Assembly (NCBI RefSeq): GCF_958295425.1
Contig: NC_081141.1
Span: 16,698,680 to 16,762,679, forward strand
Source: Solea solea
Lineage: Eukaryota > Chordata > Actinopteri > Pleuronectiformes > Soleidae
Direction of reading: 5' to 3'
DNA: 64,000 bases
The notes below the pieces were generated by a model that did no database searches, was not told the DNA's origin, and was given only the letters and a program-made list of their open reading frames with translations. The translations under genes and the position numbers were made by a program. Below, one piece after another: positions 11,942 to 25,210 of the stretch (the first letter of the stretch is position 1; each line of letters opens with the position of its first letter).

Positions 11942-14900
11942 ATCATTGGCTATGCTACAGGCTGCTGTACTTAGCCTTAGGGGTAAGTCAATTTGGTGAT
12001 ATATAGTCATCCTTCCTCATGAAATACGATGCTAAGGTGCTCAAAAGTCACTCGCCAGCGTCACTATTTCATGTCTCTTCGCGATGGCCCTGCTCAAATG
12101 GATGAGGGAAACTTTGGTGGAAATGACCTGGCCGTGATGCCCCGTCCATGTTCAATACGTATTTTTCATACACGTTGCTCTCTATGAATCTGTGAATAAA
12201 TGGAGAAATCCTGCACTTTTAACACGCTTTGTTTTCTGCAGTTAGACAGGTATCGCGACGTATCGCTACATGAATTGTCACAGAATTGTTGTATCGTGAT
12301 ATTATTGGTATCGTATCAGAAATCCTGCTTTTAGCGTTCGCGCACATCGTTGGCTTGTCATCAAAAGCACATGTTACCACGACATATTTTACAACACTTG
12401 TAACAAACAATACCGTTTACCAACTGTGGGGGGAACCTGAGAGCAAATCCTACACTGGGCTACTTTAATTTAGAGGATCAACACATTTAAAAGAGGGATG
12501 AAGGTCTGAGTAAGACATATTTGTCATATTATCGTATCATTACTAAGTCTTTTCATTAGTAGGTCATCAACTGTGTAGGCACAGCAGGTGAGGAGGTCTT
12601 CAGCTGTTTTGCATCACAGATGATGAGATGCTCCCGTGACCCCATCAGTCGTTTCCAGTCTAAAACTGATCAATGAGAAACCCCCCCCCCTTGACCCTTA
12701 TCTGGTGTTGGGCTTTGCATTGTGGTTCTACATCTGGAAGAGAGATCAGCGCTTCTGCAAGGAGTTTTGAATGAGGACGTGACCAGACTCTATTGCTTTG
12801 GTGTGTTACTGCCAAGCCACCAAAGCTGCTCACTTCCTCCCCAAGTTTCCATCAGGGGAAAACGGCCCCTAGTGCCTGACATGTCGGCGTTTGATGATAT
12901 ATGAGCTGTGAGACAGAAACTTTAACAGGAACGTAATTTTTACCCCTTTCATTTCTTATACGTGTCCAAATATTATAATTTATGTCAGATTTATTGCAGC
13001 TATTAAGTTGACAAAGAAAGTTTCGAGGAAGTGTTTGATAAACCATTTGTTTCTTTTATTTTACATATTCATGGCTCTTTCCTGTGTAGAGGCCCCCACC
13101 TGAATTCCCACGAGGATTCTCCAATAATTTACATCTGCTCTTTTTCAGGAATGCCAGGTTTTCAAGAGTATTGGTTTTTGGTGTATTTATATATATATAT
13201 ATATAAAGTTTTGCGACAGCCTTTAATTAATAGCCATTTCTGTGGTATTGTGAAATGCTCCTCTGTGCCAGAGTCCCACATTTAGAATAATAGCAATCAC
13301 TGCTCTTTTCACCAGCACAGCCGTCTTATACACGACCAACTGCGATAGCCTGAGGTTTACTTTACACATTTATTGGTAAAGACAATTTCCTTTGCTCCAG
13401 AATAAAGACAACATTAAAACTCATTTTGTTTAGTGGACAAAGCAGAACCTTTGAGAACATCATCATTTCAGGTTTCTGGAGACATCCATCACTTTCTGAT
13501 ATTTTAGATTTTAGTGAAAATTATCATTTGTTGCAGTCTCACTATTTCTATAGAAAGGGCAAAACAGAATTAAAAATATAGGTAATGTTGCTTTTGCAAC
13601 AGTGTTACCTTTAAAAGAAAAGAAAAAAAGTATCTGTGACTTTTAGGGAAATAAACACAGTGAACAGACTCCTCCAACTCCAAATAATGGATATACACTG
13701 CACACCCAGTAGGGAGCCCACTTCAGTTCCCATCAACTTAAGTGATTCTGTTAAGCTCAGTGAGTTAAGGACCATGAATATCAGTAATTAGGTTTTTTGG
13801 TTTAACAGCATGTGTGATCACCAGATACATCCTGCATCCACTGCCCGCTGGCAAAACAAACGACTCCCTAGGCTGAATTATCCAAAGTCGTCCGGTTTCA
13901 GTTTCTGTAATAAAACCTTATTTGTTGCTGTGCCTTGTTAAAGTCCAAATAAAAGTCTGAATGTTTTCTTTTGTTCTTGGAGAAATAAAAAAGGTGCCTT
14001 ATTGCAAAATGCATTGGATCTGGGTATGACTCATAAAGAGCAGTGTACTGCACGCAATTAGGGATATATGTGTAAGCGGTATTGCATTATTGCCGATTAC
14101 GTGCATTGTGTGTTTTGCTAATAACCCGCTGAATGTGCTTTGGCCTCTTTGTGGACGTGCATCTTAATATTGACACAGATGTGTTTGTGCCCTTGCATAT
14201 ACTTGCATAATTCATAATGTGTTTTTTTTTTTCTTCCAAACGAAAGACCTCACTAAATCATGCTCCCACAACAATGCGCGTTTTACGACCCTATATCAAG
14301 TCCACGAAGAAACAACACCCACTTTTAATTAAGTTGATATCAGCCGCTCAGCAGGTAGCCTAATTGGACCAGTTATACAAGAGTGTTTTGGGATTCTGAA
14401 GCGACGTCCAAAATCCAGCCTGGCTGTGTCATTACATTTATGTCTCGGCTAGACTCTCGTGAAAGTTAAGAAGCATATTATATGCCGGTTTGCCAATTTT
14501 CTAAAACTTAAAAGTGCATGCATGCTATTGCAATCACTTTTCCGCAGCACACCTTCCGTTTGACACAAATTAACTTCATTGTGATATACTGCCCATGTTA
14601 AGTATGTAAATGTAAATTTTTTATGAGGCATGGAGTTTTACAAATTACACACATTTTCAGCCGTGATGCAATACATGCAATTTGTATTAAATGAGCTAAA
14701 ACACTGATTCATTTGTTTAAAACATTTATATACGAAAGGCAGCTTGCACAAATCGCACCGCGAAGCCATAGTCAGAATTCTCATCACATCAGCAAATCAC
14801 TTCGCTAATCTTCTGTCATTAGGTTTAAAGCAATCCATTAGAGCCAAGCATAGACAATTACAGAGGGCAAAGAAATGATCGTATAATATAAAGCATATAT

Positions 14901-15119
14901 AACTAGATTACTTTTAAGAATGAATGAAATATTCATGGTAATTACAGTGACGGTAAACATAGTATAGTGAGCACAGTTTACACACTAATCTAAGCAAATA
15001 AGATAAAGGAACAATTATATAATAGTCTATATCACAGAGAATATTTAATATGTGTTAGATTAGAAAACCCACAATGATTGCAGCTTGTGCAAAAGAGCAA
15101 CTGCAACTCAACGGGCCTC
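11942..15119. other. Gene-free stretch
   Basis: No gene is supported. A TATCG-rich patch (about 12240-12320) resembles degenerate fish repeats with TATCGTGATATTATTG-type phrases, but the family is not assignable. A C10 run (12680-12690) and a short (TA)n (13188-13205) occur. The 14030-14450 block has HOX/TAAT-type cores in repeat-poor sequence and could be regulatory. Open frames are short and domain-free. Confidence 0.45.
13188..13205. repeat. (TA)n microsatellite
   Basis: About nine TA units, read directly. Confidence 0.8.
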
Positions 15120-15124
15120 CTACC

Positions 15125-15240
15125 ACTCAGCGCGTAGGTTTGGTTACATGATTGGGACACTGCTGGGGCATGCAAGGCTTTCTCCAAATATTGGTGAGGA
15201 CATGTCCCCACTGTCCATATACAAACCTACGCCCTTGCCT
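15125..15240 (+). repeat. Hairpin-forming dispersed repeat
   Basis: The ends GCGTAGGTTTG (15132-15142) and CAAACCTACGC (15222-15232) are exact 11-bp inverted repeats. Inside, GGGGCATG (15165-15172) pairs with CATGTCCCC (15201-15209). Phrases such as GGGACACTGCTGGGGCATGC and GAGGACATGTCCCCACTGTC match my memory of a fold-back repeat scattered in teleost genomes. Family unassigned. Confidence 0.6.
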
Positions 15241-15260
15241 ACCACATAATGTAATACCCA

Positions 15261-15805
15261 CATGTTCAACTAATTACTTTTTATTGCGCCTCCTAAACTG
15301 GCTTGTATTTCTGTGTTGCATGAAAAAAATAATAAACAGTGGATTGAAACAGGACCACAGCGAAACCACTGCCATCACTTCCCCCACGCTTCGCCCGGTG
15401 TCTCCTGTGTTTCCTTTGTCCTGACCACATAGATGCTTTTCCAATTAGGACCAAAGAGTAGAACACTAATATATATTTCGAGATGGAATGAGTGACAGAG
15501 GAATGATGGAGTTACAATTACAGTCACTGCTACCATAAATAGCAACTGTAAAAATATCATTACAAAAGAAAAACCACAAAACACTCACAATACGGCTGAC
15601 ATTTGGCAAAGAGGAGGAGTGTGTGTACGTTACTGTAAGTTACTTTATTTATGAAAGTACTGTGTGGCAACTTTGCCCAAAAAGGCATTTAATAAGCACT
15701 TCCAATGAATGATCATGGAGACTCAAAATCACTGATCAGTCTTTCAGTGCATTTTCTGAAATTGACATTTTAGGGTTTGTACGAGTCCTTGGAAATGGTT
15801 GAATT
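15261..15805. other. Gene-free stretch
   Basis: Unique AT-rich sequence with no gene or recognisable repeat. Two overlapping short open frames on opposite strands have no domain. Confidence 0.5.
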
Positions 15806-16237
15806 TTAAAGGAAAACTTCACTGATTTGCATTTAGCTTTATATTATTAGAATAGGGCTAGTATTTTTGAAAATGTGTGCTTCCCAAACTCAGTTTCTCC
15901 CGAGTTGAGAAATATCGTCATTCTTTCTTTGTTACGTGCCCACCAGTGACACTTGATCCTGTTAGCGTAGCTGTTAGCAAAGATGGCGGACACTGTTTAC
16001 ATTCTGGGAATGAGGTCCCGTCCCCCTACGAGTGGGTCTAAAAAGTGTGGAATTAGCGTTGCAGTTTCAAGCCTTGGACCAAGTGATCAAGTGTCACTGG
16101 TGGGCACGTAACAAAAAAAATAATGAAAATATTTCTCGACTAAGGGGAAACTGAGGGAAGCACAATTTTCAAAAATACTAGCCCTATTCTAGTAATACAA
16201 AGCTTAAAACAAATAAATTGGTGAAGTATTCCTTTAA
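15806..16237. mobile_element. Long-TIR non-autonomous DNA element (TTAA target)
   Basis: A 424-bp element (15810-16233) is flanked on both sides by TTAA (15806-15809, 16234-16237), the target duplicated by piggyBac-type and some Kolobok-type transposases. The terminal inverted repeats are about 149 bp each (15810-15958 and 16085-16233). They begin AGGAAAACTTCAC and AGGAATACTTCAC respectively and stay well matched to the inner end (ACCAGTGACACTTGATC and its complement). The 126-bp loop has no open frame, so the element must have been moved by a transposase supplied elsewhere. Its fold-back form would make a long hairpin if transcribed. Divergence between the arms is moderate, so it is not brand new. 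Confidence 0.85.
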
Positions 16238-17970
16238 TGTTTGAAAAGTGCTTGGATTTTGGATAAAGTGCTTGTAAATGCTTGACATTGTTACCGTATT
16301 TGTCACACAACAACCAGCTATCTGACTGAATAGATAATCACTCATTTTATGAAAAAAAAAAAAAACAAGTCAAATACCCGTTCTAAAACTTGAGTCTCAC
16401 GTGCACCTCTGCGAGTCTGACTGATCTGCCAGTTTGTTTTCATGTTTGACGCGACGTCAGCCCCCCCGGGTGACACATATGACGGACCAACATTCAGGGA
16501 GGTTGTCATTTTAATGAGCATTGGCTGGAAAACTACAAATGCAAACTATGGGTAAAACATGTGTAGCCTGCAGCAAAGTCTTGTAGTTGCACTAATGCGG
16601 TGTACAACGGGGCCAAGAATAATTTCAAGACGCTCAAACAGGCGTCTTGCTCCCTCAAACCAAAATTTGGAGAATATTGAGTTTAACTTTTGCTCCCATC
16701 CCCTATATTCCCACACCAGCATGTAAAGAATTCACACTTCCCAGCAAACTGGTTTACTTTTTGTTCTTTAAAGTGTAATACCATCTCTGTTAATATGGTA
16801 ATATAAGGGCAATTACCCCTTTTAATATGTATGCATTCATATAAAACACAACATTTAAAAAGGTGCTGGAAAAGATTGAAAAAATAAATAATGCATTAAC
16901 CCCCATGTATGTTAGTAGTCTGTTTTATACACACAGTACAGGTAAATGTGAGCTCATCAATGTCGTGGTGTTGTGCAGCAATAGATACTGCAGTGTGGGT
17001 GTGCGTGTGTCTGAATGTGGAGTTTATGGAGTATGATTTATAGCGCTCTGCAGGTTATAACTCATTTCAAACTGAACTTCCTGCCTGTGCGATTGCATCC
17101 TTCCTTAATGTCCTTGACAGAATGGGTAGCACAACCGATGTTCCATGTCTAAAGATAGACATTTCTTGGGTGTGACTTGTGAATCTGAGCTTATAAATTA
17201 CCCGCTTATGAGGCAAGTCAATTGTCCCAAGAAGACAATAATAAATCTTGTTATTGCATTACAGAAAATGTCTGCCAATTAATTGCGTCTATTATTGGCT
17301 ATAATTGGACATCACACCACTGAAAATATGTATGTGTCAGAAATGAGATGGGCGATGCAATGAATCTGAGGGCAATGTGGCTTCCACTACATAATCTTTT
17401 TTTTCAAGTTTCACATTTAACTGAAGACACAACAAGCTCATTACCACTGCGAAACAATGAAGATTAACAATGAAAATTAAGCCGCTGAACCGCATTAAGT
17501 GACACACAGAAAACAATTGCTTCCAACTCGTCCCAGATGTGGACTTTTCTGACATTCTCAGTAGTCAACAGGAGAGAAAACCTCACTAGCCAGGTAATGT
17601 CGCTGTGCTAATTAAAGACTAATTTACCATCTATAAAAAAAAAATAAAATAAAAAAAAAGGCCATATAGAGCTAAACTGTGTTGGCAGATTTCTCTTGCC
17701 GGGGGCCTGCAGCTGTGCGTTATCACCAGCACAGAGAGTGGAACACTTGCCAGAGCAGAGCTTGACTGAGCGCACATGTGCTTATGTTTGTATCCATTTG
17801 CACAGAAAAAAAAAAAATCTCCATCTCCAGTAGATTTGGAAAGCAGGAAAACATCTTACCAGAAACATCATATCCCCACATTCTGAAGACATTGGATTGT
17901 TTTAAGGAATACAAGTCAAAGCCTGGATTTAAATTAGATTTCTTTGATATACAGTAATAACTCCCTTTCT

Positions 17971-17975
<5 letters not shown>
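16238..17975. other. Gene-free stretch
   Basis: No gene. A-runs at about 16353-16365 and A-rich DNA at about 17636-17660. The rest is ordinary AT-rich sequence with short domain-free open frames. Confidence 0.5.

Positions 17976-18018
<43 letters not shown>
17976..18018. repeat. (TG)21 microsatellite
   Basis: A 43-nt perfect TG tract, among the longest in the window. A CA-rich tract follows in inverted sense at about 18131-18150. The minus-strand open frame crossing it gains its Thr-His string from the repeat and is not a gene. Confidence 0.95.
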
Positions 18019-18020
<2 letters not shown>

Positions 18021-20984
18021 ATGTCTGTGTGTGTGCCTTTTCAGTGGTGAACAAGGTTGATGATGAGGTTTCTGTTTAAGGCTTTGATGATAAGCACATA
18101 CACTCGGACGCATGCATATAGCACTCACATTTACACACAAACACACACACAGGCCCAACAGAGCACGACACTCCATGAATCTGCAGAATGTCTAATTTCT
18201 CAGGACATTACAGAGTGGATGGCCCTGTAGGACTCCAAATGAAAAGCCTAATGTCCTGCTATTGATTTCTCCTCCTTTAAATTGTACCTTATTTATGGCT
18301 ATGTCTACCATTTTTTATCCCCCAAACAAGAAAGTAACAAGTGCCCAAAAGCCAGAGACAGAGAGAAAGCAACAGGCTAACAGGAAAGCAGAATGTGCAC
18401 AGCAGGTGGATGGATGGTAAGGAAGACAAACAGCTGCAGGGAATACAGACAAATATGGACAGAAAAACCAATGCTTCATAATAAGTTCTGCTCGCTTCCT
18501 CGACACACCCTGAACAGCAAGAGCTGCCATTCTTTCTCCCTCCATTTAAAGTGTCTGAAACAAACAAATGTAGGGAGAGACACTCAGTTCCTTGGTCAAT
18601 GTATTAAAGTCAGCGTAAAGCAAATGCAGAGATTCTCCTCTTCACATATTAAACTCAACTGTATATGTTAAAGAATAGTGAGTGAGAAATGTGGAAATAA
18701 ATTACAACTGCAGAGTAAAGAATGATGGAGTCATTCTGAAATGAATGATTTTTTCGTATAGACGAATGACAGACGACGTGGCCCTGCAGTAATAGCGGCG
18801 CCGCGAGATGGCGAAACACACAAGCGGCTCGCCAGATTCGTCTTTACCATTCACTTAGGAGTGACTGCACCTGCTCCTACACTACTACTACTACTACTAC
18901 AGCTGAGAAAAACTCTGCCTCTTTATTTCTATTTCCAAAAGATGAAGAAATGCATTAGAAGGGAAGACTCCTCCCGTGAGGCGGCAGGTACCACTGAGGG
19001 GGAGAGACAGGGCAGGACTGTAGCTAAAGCAGCTCTGTATTTGTGCACAGCATGTCATTAAACTGCACCTAAAATGATGAAAATGGTTTGATACCAGAGT
19101 ATTTCCATTCATATTCCTTCATAAGGTGGAGAGGACAGACCTCTTCCTGTCGGCACGCACTCACATACACTAAAGCGGAGAGAGTGTTGCTGAATTTGAA
19201 ACCTAATTTGACGACATTTTCTTTTCTTTCTTTTTTTTTTAAACGATTCAAATTTGGCAAGGCAGAAGACAAAGACAGAAGAGATTTAAGTCTTGGAGTA
19301 ATAAGTCACTGATTATGGACTGTTCTTCTCCGGCTTTATTTGTGGCAAAATATTGCTTCTTTTAATCAACATCTCTCTTCCTGTTTTCCAAAGAATGATC
19401 ATGCAGCTCAAATGTTCCTTTAATGAAAATGTCTGCATTAGTGTCTCTTCAAGAAAGAAAGCTCAGCGTGCTTGCACCTGCCAAACACTCAGGCACACTT
19501 TCACACCGAGTTCTCTCTGGTGCAGTAACAATCTAACAGACAGTAAGCATCTAAACTGCTGCAGGACAAAGGTCAAAGGCCTTGCTCAAGGACCGCACGT
19601 CAAGAAAAGAAATGACAGTGCTTGTTTTCCTCAATCAGAGATTTCTCACCCTCAACGTCAACCAGAGAAGCACGGCATATTATTTCAGTGTACAGTGGAT
19701 TGTCTTCCACCATGTAACCACACGTTGGTGAGCAACAATTGGTTGGCCCTGTTGATTCTGTGCAACGATATCCAACACTCCTGACCTTTTCTTACGGCTC
19801 GCAGTGTAAGTTACCGAGACCTTAGATACAAAAGGAAATATGAGGGTGGAAATCAGCTAAAAATCAATTTTTGAGCAGTTCATGAGTATTATATGTATCA
19901 CAGAGATAATAACAAGATTGGGGAGAGCAAGTATGCAGGTCTGTGTGTATCCTTCGGTCACGGTGGGTCTGCGTGCACATGTCGAGCTGTATGTGGGCTG
20001 CAAAGTTGCCTACAACAACAAGTTCAAATGACCCCTAAAAGCTTACGAGAGGTCATATAATATTTGGACAGCCTAGTCCAATTTAGGCAGCCATATCTCC
20101 ATCTGCTTTGCTCTGTATTTACCCTGAATGGGAATTGGAAACTGAGATAGTCCAGCTGTATGCATTTAGAAGTATGGCAGAGAAATGCGGAGCCAGTGTC
20201 CTGCCCCTCCCAGCTTTGCCCCCGCTAGTGTGCCAATTTGTCTCCTCTATCCAACATATACCGAGTCAAACAGTGCGTCCCCTGTCTCAGTGAAGGTCTG
20301 GCACAATCACTGGCACAGTCAGCAGGTTGATTCATTACCTGATGCACACACACTGTACGTTTTTCAGCCGTGATGGGCTGGGAAAAAAAAAGTTCTTTTG
20401 CAAATAAATACAGACTAACTGGTTTTGGCATAACACCTGGAGACCTGGTGAGGTTACCTGTTACATTGAATTAGCGACTGCGGGAAATTAAATGAAGCTC
20501 GTACGTGACTGTTGAGTTAGCTGAATAAATGGGTGCGACGGAAGAAAACAGTCTGTTCATTGTACCAAGCAGCATGAGAATACAGAGATCTAACAAAAAC
20601 AATACACAACAGGATCTTTAAATACATTCTGTTACCCCTTGTGACATGAATAACCATTAATGCTATGGACACTAATTCTCAGTTCAGAGAGCGACTAATC
20701 AAGTATAAAATAAAATGCTTTAAGACAGCAGTACATACGTTTTAATCATTTAAGCTCCACAGTGCACACATGAAGGTCCATGAAAAGTTTCTGAAGAGAA
20801 TTCTACTGCTCAAAAAACCTGGTCGTTCAACAGTTCGACCTCTTTGCCGATGGTGTATATAAACACAAATACAGCCACAGTTAGGTCTGATAGTATTGCT
20901 TGTCAGAACCCGTTTTCTGATAAAGGTTAGGTTAACAAACCAAAGCAAAACGAGACCCACGTTTTTAAGCCGACCCCAGTTCAG
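18019..20984. other. Gene-free stretch
   Basis: No gene is supported. It holds a (CTA)n at 18880-18900 and a small CpG-containing patch at about 18765-18840. A phrase near 19558-19600 (GCTGCAGGACAAAGGTCAAA and CCTTGCTCAAGGACCGCAC) resembles part of an old fish retroposon. The 143-codon open frame at 19353-19784 has no domain and crosses that phrase, so I do not call it. Confidence 0.45.
18880..18900. repeat. (CTA)7 microsatellite
   Basis: About seven CTA units, read directly. Confidence 0.9.
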
Positions 20985-20985
20985 A

Positions 20986-21080
20986 TGAGCTTTCACACCT
21001 GCCCAAACGAAATGGACTACCCGAGGAAACAAACTCTAGTCAGTTTGAAGCGGACCAAACAGCTCCGGTGTGAACGTGCC
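20986..21080. mobile_element. Possible short MITE
   Basis: The ends TTTCACACCTGCC (from 20991) and GGTGTGAACG (from 21067) form an inverted pair centred on TTCACACC. The interior (CCGAGGAAACAAACTCTAGT, GAAGCGGACCAAACAGCTCC) matches my memory of short fish repeats with GTTTGGTCCGC-type phrases. No target duplication was identified. Confidence 0.4.
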
Positions 21081-23746
21081 CATAATTGCATAAGTTACAT
21101 CATATCCATTATACACACATGCACACATTTGTCTCAAACTTTGTCTCGTTTATTTTTCTGCTCCACTCGGGCTCAAAAGGTCAACCACTCGAAAATGACT
21201 ACAGCGCACTGCAGCGCAGGTGTCTAAAAAAAATCCCCCGGAAAAGTGTGTTTACATAGTTCTGACACGCGAGACACATTTTGACCTGCCTTGAGCTCAC
21301 AAGTGTCACACACAATACGGCGAGTCCATGTACATCACAGCCTGACCAACACGACTAGCATAAGCAAAGCAGAAAAAAAAAAAAACGACAACGCAAGGCA
21401 AACAAATCGAGTCTGCCGACGCCAAGGCTGACACACAAGGTCTTCCATCACGGCGCCGCTTAGGACTTTACTTGAAAAGCAAATACTCTCCAAATATGTG
21501 TGTTCCTGTGAGAGGGGGGGGGTTGAATGAAAGCCGTGCCATTTTTAACACAGGCAGTGTGACATTTGTGCTGAGCAGCGGTCACCCTTGGCAGTGGTCG
21601 GTGACGCGAGTCTGAAAGAAATGCTCAACTTGTCCGTCAATCTAACCGCCGCTCTGCTGACACCTCGGGTTCCGTGCAGACCTACGACGACAGGACGGAG
21701 GGCATGAGTCATTAACCTCATCACACATGTTTAGCCAGCGAGCCGACGTTGGTGCTACGGTACAGTACAATGCCGAGCTGTGATCAAACTCGGCAGATTA
21801 ATATGGATATTTTGTTCCTAGAGCTCAGAATCTTTTTTTTTGTTTTGGCTGTTTGGAGAGAGTAGAAAATCGGAGGATTCTAGAGGAAAGCTGGCTAATC
21901 ACTGTGCACCCTCCATCCTGTACTGAATATTAATCAGCGAATGTTTCCAGTATCAAGCTGGCATCCGACCCAAACAGATGATGGATGAAGCAGCAAACAG
22001 ACCCATCTCTCCTCTCCCCTTCTTCCCTCTCTCTGCTTCATCCAGATATGAGCAAATCATTATTTTTTTGATTATTTCCTCCTATTGATTGTGATTCAGT
22101 TTTATTTTTTTGTTCCATTCTATAGACTGTAGCTTCTTTATTGCCCTATTCCTTTTTCATTCAATTATCTGTCTGCCATCATCATATTGGCTGTACTCCG
22201 CTTGTTTTCAGAGAGGCAAAACAGAAATTGACATAATAACAACAATGAGACATTCACATTTTATACTGATTGATCTTCTTTTCAATTATTTTTTTTGGCA
22301 CGCTGTGCATCTCTCTCTGAATGTGTAGTCCCTTTGGTGGGAGAGGGTTTTGTTTTTTTCTTTGATCGCCATTTACCCGCCATTGCCATTTTCTCTGTTC
22401 CTCATTCCCTGCATATTTTGTCAAACCCTGTATTACCTTGCTCCATAATTAACCTAATCAGTATCACTTTGAAACTGTATAATTAGTTCCACTCAATAAT
22501 TACAGTGTATCCGACAGAAACGTTTAAAAAAAAAAGAAATCGGCTGACTTAAACAAAGAAACATTTCACATGTTTGATAAGTCGTTTTCCTTATGTAATG
22601 CATAAACAAATATGAATACATTACATATGCATGCGTATTAAGATTATAATTCTAATAAATGAAATGATACTGTGATAATATTTGTTACTGTATTGCCCAG
22701 CCCTGGGGCTGATCTCGGAACGGGATCGTGTTAAATTTTACGGTTGATAACAATGATAAGAACTTATTTAACTGATACCACATGGCAGAATTGAGCACGA
22801 CGGCCAGAGTTTGCCTTCCCGGCTTTGCATGCAGGACACACCCACTTCCTCCTGAGAGCATAGGTTGAGTTCCACATTGGAAAACAGAAAGAGTAGAAAT
22901 GAGCAAATGTGGAAGTAAGGGCAACTAAAGTGGCAGTGAAGTGAACTCCCATTATCTTCCCAAACTCAGGGCACCGTTGATAAAAAGTTAGGAAATGTCA
23001 ACTGTGTGGACACGGTTCAGACTTTGGCAGACGCAATGGAGGAGCAGATTAAACCCATGTGCAAAATATCTCGAAAAAATTGTTTTCCATCACCTGAAAA
23101 AGTACCAACCCAGCGTCCACAGCAGCGACAGGATGAAAATGCCAGCATGAGCCATGACGACTCACACAATTCATGTTAGGTCGGTCAGTTTGTCTGCTGT
23201 CAACAGCACTGGACTCTACCGACATCCAGTGCTGCCCTGTGGGGGGTTTTGGGGTTTATTCCAACAACACAGACAGCAGCTGAAACAAGCTGTGTGTTAG
23301 CGACTATCTCATTTCAAAAGGTGTGCGACCTAAACAACTGACTGCCAAAGCGTGCGTTTGATTTATTGTTTTTTTGGGATGGCTTGAAAGTTTTGTCAGT
23401 GTTCGCACAAGCCGACTAACCACAATGTCAGATGTTTCTTTTTGATGCGTGGCTGTGAACATATGAAGCGACGACTTATTTCACCCCGGCATTTTTAATA
23501 AACTATAGTCTGAAGTTTAATTAATTAAACCCCAGCTTTCTTCAGATGCTCTTTGAAGTGGCAGTATCAGCAATATAAATTACATTAATGCTGATTAATA
23601 TTGCCATCGATCAAATATGGAAAAATACATATTTTTACCCAGCCGTCATATTTCATAGCTAATACACTATAGGCCTGTATATAAGTCAGATATGCTGTGA
23701 GTGGGCACTATTAGCAAATGGCTAATAATGATGGCTATATTGCATG

Positions 23747-23780
23747 TCATTCATCATAATACCTTTATTATGATGAATGA
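23747..23780. repeat. Perfect 15-bp inverted repeat
   Basis: TCATTCATCATAATA (23747-23761) and its exact complement TATTATGATGAATGA (23766-23780) flank a 4-nt CCTT loop. It is AT-rich, with no T-tract, and not in a terminator context. It could be a cruciform-prone site or the remnant of a fold-back element. Confidence 0.9.
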
Positions 23781-25210
23781 AAGGGGAGATTTCTCCCGGA
23801 TGGCTGTCATAGGGATTCTTCACATGAACTCCAGCTACAAAGCAGTTCTTATCTTTACGCCACACAACTAAATCTGCTTTACTTTTGCACCGCTGGAATT
23901 CGATTAATTCGATGTCATATTTAAAGAAGGCTTATCTCTTCATGCAGATACAAAACTAGTATCCCAGGAGATATATAATCAACCTTTTCTTTGAAAGACG
24001 AGACACCAAGTAATAAAGTTTGGTGACACAGCTCCTTTGTTTTACTTCTATCTCCTCCTGCCTGCTCGCCGTCAATCCCGCGCCCTCTGCAGACTTCACG
24101 GACAGACTCTCCACGCCTCCCTGCATTCCTCTCCAAGCAACCTGATTATTTTCTAAGCTTTGATAAGTGACTGACGACTTTAAAGAAGATGGAAGAAAAG
24201 AAAGAGTAAAAAAAAAAAAAAGTGAGCGGGGGAAAAAAAAAAAAATGGAACCATCAGAGTCGTTTATGGCTCTGACCTTTCGCTGCACAGACCACAGGCT
24301 TTATTATCCCTCATTCAAAGTCATTAGGAACAACAGTTTACTCTGACATGTGGAATTCTTCACACACACACATCTACTTAGACACAAATGCACATACCGG
24401 GTTTTCTGTGGTGGTTATTAGTTTGGCATTGGGAGTGGGAATGACATCATGAGGCAGGCGGCGGTAAACATCCCTTGATTGGCAGACAGCTGAGACTGCC
24501 AAGGGGGTGGGTGTCAGTGTTGGTGGTCCACGTTCTCTTACTTAAGAGTCCTGCCCTATAGCAAATTAAACGAATAAGTACAGTTCGCTCTTTGCTGAGG
24601 TTGAACAGCATGAGTTAGGCTGCTGGGACTGATTAGAGCACTTTGGCGTATTGTGTTTGTTTGAACAGAGGCATCTCGCATCCCAAATCCCACGTGACAT
24701 CTTTGTCTTTTAAGTCGGTTATGTATCAAAAATTTGTGATTATGTGATATCTGATTTGCAAGAAAGAAAAAAAAAAAGTGTGTGTGTGTGTCTGACAACA
24801 CACTACATTAACACGTTTTAAATGATTATTTAAGTTTGGCTTAAAGCCTTTTTGCAATTCAGTTAAGTATAATTGTGTTGTCATTTTCATAAGCTTATCC
24901 TGCAGCAGCTTAGTGTGCTGGAAGGACGCCAAGAGTGAAGTTACACACTGAGCGCAGTGGTACGGTGATAATAGAGACATTGCTCATACACTCTGTAAAT
25001 GCGTGTATGTGTTAAACTGCACATTAACCGTAGGTGTAATTATTATGTATGACTGTACGGCATGCTGTGCGGTCATCATATCATGAGGCGTTGAAAAGAA
25101 TAGGACGTCTTTTTTAAAAATATATCCGCATTGATTATTTTTTACGTTTGTATTATTCAGTCGCCATTATTTATTTGTCTTTCTTTGGATTTGACCAATT
25201 ATTTGGGTTT

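Noticed and set aside
11528..11974. 148-codon plus-strand open frame
   Set aside because: It runs straight through the SINE, including its pyrimidine-rich middle and A-rich tail, and has no protein signature.
19353..19784. 143-codon plus-strand open frame
   Set aside because: No domain, no splice or promoter context, and it contains a phrase typical of fish retroposons.
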